This document shows, one piece after another, positions 46,753 through 58,530 of a DNA stretch of 64,000 nucleotides. The stretch is from Thielaviopsis euricoi. Its lineage: Eukaryota; Ascomycota; Sordariomycetes; Microascales; Ceratocystidaceae. Where the stretch lies: the NCBI GenBank assembly GCA_001599615.1, contig BCHJ01000013.1:62001-126000 (forward strand). The letters are read 5' to 3'. A program made the position numbers and the translations under genes. The notes under the pieces were generated by a model that saw only the letters and a program-made list of their open reading frames with translations, did no database searches and had not been told where the DNA came from. Within the stretch, counting starts at the first letter, position 1. Each line of letters starts with the position of its first letter.

Positions 46753-47831
46753 CTTGACGGCCAGTGAAGAAACGAACGCTTAGTGGTACTTAGGGAAGTA
46801 GGTCGAGAGACGAGAAAGAACAAAGATAAAAGATGTTGATCTAAAGATATTGATCTAGAAGCAGATGCAGGATCATATGATATACTGGCAAGACAGAAAA
46901 GAAAGCTCAGTGATCAGCAGTAAAGCGATCTCGGAAACCACGGCTGGCTGATTAGGGTAAACAAAAGCGAGTGTAGGTGTGTATAGGAAGACGATGTTTT
47001 GGTGATGCTTATAGGTGGGTAGGCGAATGTAAGTAGCGAGAGACGGGCAAACCCCAAAAAACCAAAGTCAAAATATTAGAATAGTAAGTGAGAGAGCCGA
47101 TAACTAAGTAAACGAAAGGCCTCAACTCCGGTAAGAAAAAAGAAGAGAGAGAAGAAGAAAAAGACAATACAAGAAGAGATAAGAAAAGAAGAAGAAAAAA
47201 GAATATAAAAGGATATTTTTGTTGACCGAAGCCAGTAGCGAGCGAATGGTGGTGAGGAAGAAAAAGAAAGGAAAAGGGAAGAAAGAAAAGAAAGGAAGAG
47301 AAAGAGGAAGAAAAGAAAGTAAAAGAAATAGAAAGAGGAAAAAAAAATAAGAGGAGGAGAAAAGCTGGTGATGTACGCTTTTTTTTTTCTCTCTCTCTCT
47401 CGTCGAAAGCAAGTGCGAAGCCAACAGAAGCAGGAGCGGGTGCCAAAGAAAAAAAAAATTAAAAAAAAAAAAAAAAAAAACGAATGAATGAACAGGCAAT
47501 TGCTTTAAACAGGACGATAACAAATAGAAACTTTTTTTTTTCAACATTCTCAATGAAGAGCCGCTTTTTTTTTTATCGTCCTTCATGTTCTCTCTTTCTA
47601 GGGAAATTTTTTGGTTTTTTTTGTTTTATTTCTTATTTCTCATTTCAGCCATGGTCGTGAACGTTCGGACTGCACGATAGAAAAAAAAAATAACGCTTAA
47701 TTCGACGATAAAATCTGCCCTCCAGGGAGAGCTCGGCCTTTTTGTTACTGAGATTGTGTTTTTTTTTTTTCTCGCTATTTTTCAGCGCCACGCCAACTCT
47801 GTTCGGCGGTTGAACCCCCGCAGCGGCAGGG

Positions 47832-48107
47832 CCCCCCCCCCCCCCCCCCCGTTATTACCAAAACTACAGGCTTTGATACAGTGCCTATATCACTAACAAG
47901 GCGCGGGCTACAGCGCAACGCTGCCCTGTGCTTGCTGTAACGGCTCTAAAAATACCGCCACTTTACAAGCCCCCCCCCCCCCCCCCCCGTTATTACCAAA
48001 ACTACAGGCTTTGATACAGTGCCTATATCACTAACAAGGCGCGGGCTACAGCGCAACGCTGCCCTGTGCTTGCTGTAACGGCTCTAAAAATACCGCCACT
48101 TTACAAG
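47832..48107. repeat. Exact 138-bp tandem duplication with C19 tracts
   Basis: Each unit is 19 C residues followed by a 119-base non-repetitive segment (47851-47969 and 47989-48107) starting GTTATTACC and ending TTTACAAG. The two 119-base copies look identical base for base. The unit holds no open frame of note. It may be a recent slippage or unequal-exchange product, or an assembly join at a C tract. Confidence 0.95.
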
Positions 48108-50884
48108 AGTCAGGACGATCTCCGGATTCTCTCTCTCTCTCTCTTTTTTCCCTCGTTTTCTTAACCTCTTTTAAATCACAAATTTATCGTCTCGGTCGTA
48201 GGTGAGGTGGGCAGGGAAAGGGGCCTTCGTTTCCCAATCCTTTTGCTCCATCCTTAAAGCCGCTAACAAATACGACTTTTTCTTGGTCCTCTCACACATT
48301 TGGGAGCCTTATTATTGGCCCGGTGCATAAAACCAATACATTAAGGTCTTCGTATCTTGGTTTTACTTGATGGAACATATTGGATGTCCGAAATATGCGT
48401 GCGGGCTTTTTTTCACCTTATTTCTCTGGCCCCCAGCTTATCGTGAGCCTGGGCGTGAGCGGTAGCCTGAATGCTTTCTTTTCTTCTAGAATCTTTGCCT
48501 GGTCCTGTAATATCATGGACACAGCTGCATTCAAAGGCATAATATTGCAGTGATAACCGAGAATAATTCAACATCACTTCAACATGGCTTGGGCCTAGCA
48601 TGTAGTTTTCACCTTTTGGCTTTTTTGGCTTAAACTCCAGCTTCACATTAGGCCCTTAGATTCACAGCTGAACTTACTAAAGTCGACCAAAGAAACCGGA
48701 GGGAAGACCGACCGCTGATAGTTTACATTCAAAAGACTCGCTTTCCGCCCTTGCCCCTCCATTGCTCAAGCTTCGCTTGCTCCCTTTCACTAGGCATTGA
48801 TAACCCTATAGACATGAGAACTGAGAACACTTCTCAGGGTTGATCTCCTCTGGCTGGACTGTCTCTAACGGCTAAGTCAAGGCCGACCCGACTTGCTTTG
48901 TCCATTGTCAATCTTGAAATCCAGGGGGGAGGGGGAAGCTTTTTTTTTATTGGTGTTTTGTAGCGGAAGTAGCCACCAAACGCCCGCTTCTGCCGCGTTT
49001 GTCTGGCTGTTATTTGCGGTATTGACTCTCTTCGGCGTAGCAGAGCGTGCGTCGCTATCAGAAGCCTTCCTAGGCCAGGGACCGAGAAGATGAGAGACAT
49101 GCTTTATTATTCTCTTTGGACGCCCCCCGGTGACAAAGACAGAAAAAATCCATGCTATTTTGAGCCGTTGCTACCAAAGGAATCCAGAGGAAGAAGCTGG
49201 CATGGCAATGAAATGAAGATTCACGTCGCGTCACAGCTCAACTATAGAAGATCAGACAAGCTGGCTGTACTGTACCTGATGGGCTTTTTTGGTGGAAGAG
49301 GAGAAACAGAAAAAGACCCTTTAGAAATTGGCCTGGAACTGTGCCACGCGCTCTGTGAAGGTCTTCATTTCCCTGTATTTGCTTCTTTTTGTCGTACGCG
49401 CTATGTCGGAGCAAACAGAGAAAACAAGATATATTATTTGCTATCTTTCTTATACAGCGAGTACTTGTGCCGATAAAAAAAGGCCAATACAATCGAGGGG
49501 GGCAAAACGCACTTGCGCAGGGGCAAAACTCCATATCTGGCTATTTACGTGCCGACATTCTAGCAGAAGAACTATGTACGTATATGCGTACGTACCGACT
49601 TACTCCAGTGCATACAAGACAGGACAAGAGTCAATTGAGTACGTACGGCCCGGCGAGTCATGTATGTCTATGATTCAAGAGCCAAGAAAAGTACTGCTAT
49701 GCCGAAAGCGAAAGTTTGGTCCTCGTCGCATCCAGGGAAAGTCGAGATGGCACTTAAGATATGGAATCCACGACGTTCTACTGGACCGATAAGCTACTTA
49801 TGTGCGTGCGAGTCCTCAAGTGAGCCGGTAGTACACAGTAAACATGGCTTGACATAAAAGAAAGCCCGGGCCTGGGCCCTACATAACGCGGTGTACTCCG
49901 TACCGTCGGCCGTACAGTACAGACCTGTACGCTTTCGTGTTGGACTACAGAGGTCTTTGATTTTGTTTTACACGTGCAGCACAGCAATTCTTTGTATATC
50001 TCTGGCCAAGCAAGGCAAGTTTCGCTTTACATTCCTTGGGATAGTGTTCCCTGTGGAAGGGTGCGCATCATGGCCTGTTCTTTTTGTTCTTGTGTCTGTG
50101 TTTTTTTCTTTTCATATTCACTTTCTTATGCCTTGCTGGCTATATTCTTTTTGGTTCTATTTTCTTACCTTGATATGTGGATTGCAATGCCGGCCAGCTG
50201 TCGTGAGGCTTTGAAAAAAAAAAAAAAATCCAGGAATAGCTCAACCTGGCTGGGTGGGAGGACCAACGTGAACCCCGGCGAGACCTACTGGGAATGCGTA
50301 TCGAAGGGGAGACAATTGTTTTTTTTTTTTTCTGGTCTGGTCTTCTCTCTTTTTACTTTCCTGGGTACCGTTGTTTGAGCCGCTGTTTGAACAGGGCTAT
50401 GTGAATAACACCGTAATAACTACGTATATACTTGGCATATGAATGTCACCACTCACCAAGACGGTGCAGTAGTACGTACTATCTACCTATCATACGAGCC
50501 TGGTCCCCCGGTCGGTCCTTGTCGGGGAATGGCAAGGCTGGGGGAAGCATCGCTTTACCTAAAGACCGGTAAAAAGAAAAGATCGGGGACAGCTTTTAGT
50601 CAGCTCGTATCGTGCGTGCGCCTTTTTTTTTGTTTCTATTTTCTATGACGCATTTTTTTTCCCTCGCTAGAAAGCAAGAAAAGAAAGAAATAAAACCATG
50701 AATGGCATGGGACAGCATAGCATGTCATGGCCGGCATGGTATGGTACAAGCAGAGAGAAACACACGAGGAAAAAAAAAAATCTGAAAATAGAAGCATCAA
50801 GGCCTTGCCTTGTCGACTTGAGACCTAAATGCAATGCCTCAGGGTTGCCTGCCTGTCCTGTCTGTCTGTCCGTCCTCCTGTTAT

Positions 50885-50885
<1 letters not shown>

Positions 50886-50929
<44 letters not shown>
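50886..50929. repeat. A44 homopolymer
   Basis: A run of 44 A residues in the GT2/GH12 spacer. No adjacent open frame suggests a processed retrocopy, and no target-site duplication was obvious. Confidence 0.9.
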
Positions 50930-50932
<3 letters not shown>

Positions 50933-53900
50933 ATCATTATGACATGTCTCGGTTCTGCTGGAATATCGCAGATCCTCGTTTTTTGCTCCTACTTCTTCCT
51001 ACTAGATAGCCCTTACTGCCTGATTAGCGCCCATCGTATCGTATTCACGGGCTCTATTCTGTTCGTTTTTTACTGCTACTGCAACTGTAACTGCAGCTCC
51101 TTTCTACCGCTAAGTCGCCAATATACTGGCTGTGCTGGGTAGCATTTGGGCTATGTCGTTGCGCTAAATACGCCAAATACAGCAAGGAAGCTCCCCTCAC
51201 GTCTGCGCCCATCGTCACTTGATAACTCCATTTGGCTTCCATCACATCCTTTCATTCACTTCTCTCCGTATAAATCATGTGTATGCATGCGACTTTACGA
51301 GCTGTTGCCACCGACCAAATCAAAATAAAATCCGCCAGGTGAGGTAACGTAAACTTTGTTTCGTTTGTGTTATTTAACTTTCTGTGCCCTTTGTTTTGCC
51401 TTCGCTTTGGCCTCGCTAAATAGCTTAGCTTGGTATACTGTAGGGTACGTCGACCCCTTGTGGCCTGTGATCCAAAACGGCCGTTGACGTTCATATGTTA
51501 TGTTTATATCAAAAATTGAAATAAATGCATGCACATGTGTGATAATGATGGGATGGTACATGTATGTACGTACATGTACACACACATATGAATGCATGCA
51601 CTATGGAGTTGCCGTCTCAAGCTTGTTCTGTCCTGTCCTGTTCAGTCGTCTCCTATTGTCTCGCCGTCTTCGTCTCGTGCTTCTGACTGAAAGAGAGAAA
51701 GGTACTAGAAAAACTACTGCAACACAGCCTTCCTTCAGCCCGTCCATGACATCAGACATCGCATGCAAGTCCGGCAAATAGACCTCAACTACCACATGTA
51801 CCGTTCACCACACTCCACATCTGCTGCCGAGTAACGATGCACCGGAGCAAGAAGACACCAAACCCCTCCGTTTCAGTAGTCGCTAAACCATAGCGCTCAA
51901 TGAAAAACCAGCTTGTGTTCTCATCTGCATCTGCAAATCCGAGTGCCTTGTCGATAGATGAGGCAGGTTACATGCGACTCAACCCTAAACCCTGGGATAC
52001 ATGCATTGAATTTGTGCTCTCTGTAGCCATAATCGAGCAAGCTAGCAACGCCACTTGCACATGGCGTTTTTACCTGAAGCTTAACTTAACTCGATCAGTC
52101 CCCTTTAATTGGATTTTGATATTTGCCTTATAGTGGCATGAAAATAGGTAATCTCTTGCTGTTGATTTCCGGTATTGGTCACATTAAGCTGCGGCGAGTC
52201 ACATTATATCAACGGTTGACAAGCAGGATTTAAGCAAGCGGCAACGGCAAAACTGCGAGGAAAGTTAAAAAAAAAAAAAGAAAATCAATAAATAATAAAT
52301 CGATAAGTGGATAATGAAGTGTTTTGTGGCCCGAGTCTTTGGCTGAAGTTCACCCTAGAAGTATTTGTGGTTTTCTTCTATCCCATGAGTATATCAGGTC
52401 AGCCAATATAACAGGAAGAGCGAAAGCGTAACAAGGCGGCTGTACTAATGACAGCGTCTCCCTATTTCTAGAGAGTCAGATCTAGTAGCCTGCCGGTCCT
52501 TTTGGCTCAATAGTTCAGCATATCGTGTCTCTGAGATCCTCTGAAATTTGAATGGTGCAATTTTCTACAAGAAACAATTTACGCAAAGCAGTACTATAGA
52601 CGTAGCTCTGGTAACGGTAATCGGCTATCAAAATGGGCCTGCGAGTCTGACAAGTAGTAACTTGACTGAGATTCTCTTCTGATACACTTGCCTATTACAT
52701 GCTTAGTTAGAGGTTGATGTGCAGCTGTACTGTGTTTGTAGCACACAAAAACTATCAGCAAGCAAGTAAGCAAATGGTAATATCCGTAACAAACTGAAGA
52801 CAGGCAAAGATTATTTCTTATAGCTGTTTTCACATTCACTTCTTGTCTTGCTGACTGCATTCACTAACTTGACAATTATATAGCGGTACATACCAACACC
52901 TTTCATTACACGTCGCAAACAACATGTGAGAAATTAGTGAGTAAGAGACAAACGCCGCAGTTTAGCATTCATATGAGACAGACAGAATGAGAAGGACAGC
53001 GGGAAATCTCATTGTCTCTGGGCTCTAGACCGTAGTCACTGATTAGTAACTTGCTTTTGTTTTGTTTTGTTTTGTATCATATCACTTTTTGTTTTCTTTT
53101 TTGTTTTCATATGTTTCTGGTAGTTATTGATCGCCAATGTTACTTTTTACAGCTTCCAAGAACGCCATGCCTTAAACTTGATGAGATTTCTCCAGAGGCT
53201 AAACAACGCCCGCCTTTGCTCTCGCTCAAGGGTACAGGTACAGGGAAAGCTATGAGGCCAAGAGATTTAGAAACCTGTCAACAGTCAGTCTCCTAGAGGA
53301 GACTCTTAGCACAAAGGGACGAAAGCAATATCGATTTTTTTCTACTATTCTTGTTTTCCTGGCAAGCCGTGATAATCTCCTTTCTACATAACCAGCCCGT
53401 CGATCTCACCCAAAATCAGCCTACACCACTACGGGTGGAGGGTTGTCAAAGAGCTCATCTTGATAGCTACGATGGCCTTGTTAAAAACCAGACGGCCCGA
53501 GATAAGATAACAAACAAGCAAGACAAGGGGGGAACTCCAGTACAAAGATAAAAATAAACAAACGAAAAAAAAGGACTGGCTGGAGAGTTTCCCCCCGGAG
53601 TGTCGCTTTTCTGGGGATTGATAAGGCACAAGTAAAGTTGGGTTGCCCGTTAATTACAAGCTGCCCAGGGCGCCGAAACATGGCTGGAAGCCTACTCACG
53701 GACATCTTTGCACATATCAACTTTTGTACGGAGTTTACAGAGCTTGTGTCTTCTATCTAGATAGTTTTAGGCGGTACATGTCTGAGTTTAATCCATCCAG
53801 AACAACACGCCAGGGTATGCACTTCCTAGCAAAAGCACTTGAGAAGTGATTTGTGTTTGCCCTTTGCTCAGGCTTCGGCCCAAGGCCGGAGAGAATGAAA

Positions 53901-56304
53901 TGACTCTTGAGGTTTCTCCGTTCCGTTGTTTATCAGCCTCCTACTATCTAAGTCTGATGCCGCCTTGTGTAAGGTGAGTTAGTCGAGTTGGGTAAAAGAG
54001 AAACAGAAACATACAGAGTATGCCGAGTAGCACAGACGGGATAGCAACTTGCTTGTCTTGCTGAGCCTCTCTTACACCGTCTCCTCATTCTTGTTTACCA
54101 CCATATCTCCCTTTTTAGATACACGGGAGGAACAAAGTCTATATAGAGAGGCTTAATCGTCCCTATATTTTACGGGCTATTCAGGTGAATACGGACGGTG
54201 GGATTTTAAGACTCAAGTTACGATTCTTCGTTTGCTGAAATAGTCTAGCGTGGCTGCAGAATCCTGGGAAAATAGAACAAAAGGGCATATCCGAGCAGAC
54301 GCATGAAGGACAGACACATCATGAAGTTTTTGGCCGTTGTGGTTATTTCTTGGTAGAAAGAACAAGTGAAGAACGTGGTGTAGTGCTTTGAAAGTACGAC
54401 ATGTAGTAGTTAGTGTCTAACGTGCAATATCAATTTGCATAAACTAAGACCAGGGATTTTTGCTTCAGGCGCTCGACAATACGAGAGAATAGTGCGGCAG
54501 TGTGGAAAAAAAAAAGGCCGGAAAACATTTACGCCAAATTAGCGCAGAGGAGGGAGAAATATTGAGAAAAAAAAAAACAACCTTCTTCTCGGTAGCCCTG
54601 CCAAGCCTCAAAGTCTAAAAGTTAAAGCAACTAAGAAGTAAAGAAAAGAATAAAATAACGCTACTGGTGCATTATGGTCGTAATAGTGTAGGTAATGCTA
54701 TTGCGTACACTGAACTAGGAAGAGTAGCACTACAGCTGCTGCTGAGCAGGCTCCGCCACACCACAGGAAGAATCGCCCTGAATTCGACTTGAGTAAAAGA
54801 AGAATAAGAGAAAAAAAAATACACTAACAACAGCAAGCGTCGATCTTGCTCGCTAGGACCTGACTTACGGCATTCTTGGTTGGAAATCCTAGACTTGGTT
54901 TTGTAGTTTTGGTGGCTTTTTTTTCTGGGGCTCTGCTATTTTTATGTTTGGGGGAACGCTAGATGCCGCTAAAAAAGGAACGATGAAAGACGTCCGGCCG
55001 GACCTGAACTATAAGAAAAAAAAAAAAGGACAGAAAAGAAAAGGGCAAATGACCGCGAGCCAAGCGGCAGAGAAGGCGAATGGAGAAGTGAATAAGTCAA
55101 TTGAGAATCCCAGCAAAGCCGCTGAGGCTCGGCGCACGTTTAGCCCACAGTCACAAACAAACATTCAAGGGAATGGAGTGAGAGATAGTCAAATACCAGA
55201 CGTGCGTGGGAGACAGAGGAGATACAATGGATGTAGACGGAATGCTTTCTTCACATTGTTCTCGATACGGGCTTCGTTTACAATAAAGTTTTTGGATATC
55301 TTGGCGGCTGCCCCAGACACAACCCGCGTATTGTACGAGCTCGATATATTTCGATCGGGGTTTGCCTTTCTGGGGTTCTTGGTTTTTGGCAATGCAATGC
55401 GATGAGTCTGTCAAGGTTGCCCTGTTGACTTTGACTTACACCGAGCATGGCCGGGCTTGAGGACGAAGTAGACTTGTGACCCAAGATTTTTTTTTTTTGT
55501 TGTTCAAATGCCGGTCAGATACGGCCTACTACGGGAAGTACGAATTCCATACGACCTAAAGAGACTATGGAAAACAGCTTCAGGCACTGCTGAGCTGGGG
55601 GGTCCCACTAAGTTACTTAGCTCAAAGGTCTCGCCGACCTTTTTACGAACAAGACAAAAAAAAAACAGAAGAAAGAGGATCTGTGGACGATTAAAGGGTT
55701 GACAAGTGGGGTGGCTGGCCTGAACTGAAAACAAAAAAAAAAAAAAAAAAAAAACAAAGCCCTATGATTAACCTGCTAAAGCAATCTGCTACAGGCCGCA
55801 GGCCCTGCCGATCTTAGTGGGCTGATGCCCTGTACTGTACCCAGTACACTACGCTATTCTGTACCCACGTTAAGCCAAGTGCTTATTGTACTGTACACGT
55901 CTTCACAGTAAACGGGGGTTCAGTCGTCTAAACTTATTATGATTGTCTTGTCAAACTCTTATATCGACGACCAGAGGAAGTGAAGGGATGTCAGTATTTT
56001 CAATACAACGAAAATGCTGAAGCCAGAAGCTAAAGAGAAGAGGAATCAGAGTTAACCCACCACACCATTTTCTAACTTTCACCACCACTCTCTGTCTTTT
56101 TACCGCCTTCCGCCTGTAGGTTGCGTTGCTTTAGTCTTTTTTTTTTTTCAGTTCCTGCGTCTTTTCTCTTATTTTTTTAATGTTTTATTTTCTGCCCACG
56201 AAGTCTCGTAAAAAAAGAAATACTCGCCTGAGTTGCTATAAAATCCTAATTTTATTGCTGCTTTTTTTTTTCTCCTTGTTTACAGCTATTTTATTGGTCT
56301 TTTA

Positions 56305-56307
<3 letters not shown>

Positions 56308-56348
<41 letters not shown>

Positions 56349-56357
56349 CCCCCCTGG

Positions 56358-56439
<82 letters not shown>
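56308..56439. repeat. Three long T tracts separated by CCCTGGTC words
   Basis: Runs of about 41, 32 and 47 T, separated by CCCCCCTGGTC and a single C. A further CCTCCCTGGTCC plus T tract follows at about 56458-56493. They end about 700 bp before the GH12 start. Long dA:dT tracts exclude nucleosomes, so a promoter role is possible. Slippage during sequencing makes exact lengths uncertain. Confidence 0.85.
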
Positions 56440-57154
56440 CTCTGTCTTCTCTTTTTTCCTCCCTGGTCCTTTTTATTTTTTTTTATTTTTTTTTTCCCTT
56501 CGTTGCTAGGAAGAAAAAAACGAAAAGAATAAAAAAAAAGAAAAGAGTCAAAACTTCAAGACGCTGGCTTAATTTATATTCCTCTCAGTTAATCAGTCAC
56601 TTTACTTTCTCGTTAACCTAATTTTCCTTTTTTTTTTTTGTAGCGATTCCTTATTGCTGCCGTTTTTATTTTTTTTATTTTTTCCTTAGCTGAATTAACT
56701 TAACTGGTGTTACTTTTGTTGGTTTCCCTTCCAATATCTTGGCTCGATCACCAAACGTCGACTTTCCCTTCGTTTCTTATCTTTCTCTGTTGATTCTTTT
56801 TTTTTCTTTTGTTTTGGAAGAAAAAGAAATCTTGGCCTGCTTTCGCTCTTTTTGCCAGCCTTCTCTTCGCAATCATCAAGATCTAGTCTCTCGTTATATT
56901 CCGCTCGCTCGAAAAAAACAGGAAGAAACAAAACAACCCCGAATCCGCCATTGTATCCGGTGCGAACTACATACGGCTATTGTCACTACCTGCCTACCAA
57001 TCTTGCCGTCTCCGAATTGCATCGCTAGATTCGTCGCGTCGTCTCATAAGCAAAACCAAAGCTATATCTCTGTACTTTGCGCGCTCTCGCTACTCTCCCC
57101 CCGCTACCACAACTACAACTACAACCACAACCACCACCGCACAACTCAGCCGAA

Positions 57155-58530
57155 ATGCTCAGTCTCCGGTGGATAGTGAACGGCGGTCTTCTTGGTCTAC
57201 CAATTGGCGTCACACTCGCTGTTCTGTTTGCTCTACAGGAGCACCACAAGTCGACCGGCGGAGGTGGTTCGCTGTGGTCGGATAACAAGGTCGTGACTAC
57301 TCAGTACTGCCAGAAGTCGTATGGTATTACGCCCGAGACCGATGGCCAGCAGTACACCCGTAAGTCTTCCGTAACTCCCGTTGCGCTTCGCTTTACTTCG
57401 CATCGCATCTCTACTTCACCTGCTAACCCGTCTTAGTTAACCCCAACCAGTGGGGTGTCGACAGCAGCACTACTGGTGGCCTTTGCATGAACGTAAGTTA
57501 CTCTGTCGCTTCTGGTATTCCTCTGTGGGATACTCACCGGACTGGAGCCGCCAGTTCGGTGTGCTCCAAGTACTATATCCATTCCGGGATATACGATGCC
57601 GGCCGGTCCTGCCCAGGATCGTTTTTTGGGCCACATCTCTTCTCCGCTCCGCTCGCCCCAAACCTCCACTAACCACCAATAATCTTCAGGTTACCACCCA
57701 CAACAACGGAACCTATGCCACCAACACCACCGCTCCTACCTGGTCCATCACCTGGAAGTACTCTCAGGGTCCTGAGACACAGCCTGTGCACGCCTACCCC
57801 AACGCCAAACTTGATAGCGTCCTTCCCGATGTCCTGTCTACCATCTCCTCTCTGAACCTCGACTTCCACTGGAACTACGCCATGGGCAACTCGTCTGCTA
57901 CCTCTACCAACACCACCACTCTTGTCGCCAACTCCGTCAACGCCAACGTCGCCATGGATATGTTCATCGACAGTGACAAGACTCAGTCCCAGAACTCGTC
58001 TGCCGCCGACTACGAAGTCATGGTGTGGTTTGCTGCCATTGGTGCTGCCACTCAGGCCATTGGCCAGAGCGACGGCGCTGTTGCTACTCAGACTGCCGGC
58101 GGTGTTGAATTGTGAGTTTTGCTCCCTTCTCTTCTCTTCTCTCCCCTTCCCTTCTCTTCATACTACATCCTGCTCTTACTCCCTAGTCATCTTGGCTGGC
58201 ACTTCCTACCTGCCTTATACGCGCCGCGCGCTTGACTTGCTTGATTCATGAACTAATCTCTTTTCCTCCCTCCTCTGTAGCTCTCTGTATGCTGGTACCA
58301 ACTCCCTCAGCCAAAATGTGCTGACCTGGATGCCCTCGTCCACTGTAACGACCTTTGACGGCGACCTGATGCCTCTGATTACCAAGACGCTTTCCATGAC
58401 CGGTGATATGTACCCCTCGTCCACCGACTACATTGGCTACATGGCCATTGGCAGTGAGGCGTACTACTCGGACGACTACGTCACTTTCTCCGTGTCCGAA
58501 CTGGCCATTGACATCCAGAAGAGCTCGTAA
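57155..58530 (+). CDS. GH12 family endo-beta-1,4-glucanase, membrane-anchored
   Basis: Four exons (57155-57359, 57437-57492, 57690-58111, 58281-58530) join to 310 residues. A short basic head and hydrophobic helix (about residues 7-28, GGLLGLPIGVTLAVLFAL) form a signal anchor with no clear cleavage site. A GGGG linker and a GH12 jelly-roll domain follow: NPNQWGVD, WSITWKYSQGPETQPVHAYP, ADYEVMVWFAA with the nucleophile Glu196, GGVEFSLYAGTN, and AIGSEAYYSDD with the likely acid/base Glu287. GH12 enzymes cleave beta-1,4-glucan, xyloglucan or mixed-linkage beta-glucan with retention. Both catalytic glutamates are present. The many NxT/NxS sites (NGT, NTT, NSS) fit an extracellular, glycosylated domain. 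The gene faces away from a GT2 glucan-synthase-like gene. Confidence 0.88.

Larger units (their letters stand above)
46753..57154. other. 10.4-kb divergent spacer between GT2 and GH12
   Basis: The longest gene-free stretch. From the GT2 side it holds an A/G-rich leader (47120-47480), a C-tract-bearing 138-bp tandem duplication (47832-48107), unremarkable AT-rich DNA with repeated TACGTA palindromes (49.6-51.6 kb), and a 44-A tract (50886-50929). Further on are more AT-rich DNA, a 22-A tract (55733-55754), three long T tracts (56308-56439) and a T/C-rich leader before the GH12 start. Open frames here track homopolymers or lack ATG starts and recognised families, and I call none. Confidence 0.5.

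Noticed and set aside
47832..48107. C-tract duplication as a CRISPR-like or transposon-end structure
   Set aside because: Only two copies, with no variable spacers, terminal inverted repeats or transposase nearby.
50886..50929. A44 tract as the tail of a retrotransposed copy
   Set aside because: No coding remnant precedes it and no flanking target duplication is visible; simple slippage is the plainer reading.
54944..55405. 153-codon frame with a Lys-rich start
   Set aside because: It does not begin with ATG, is low-complexity at the start and matches no family I recognise.
56180..56509. 109-codon Phe-rich frame
   Set aside because: It is a translation of the T homopolymers.
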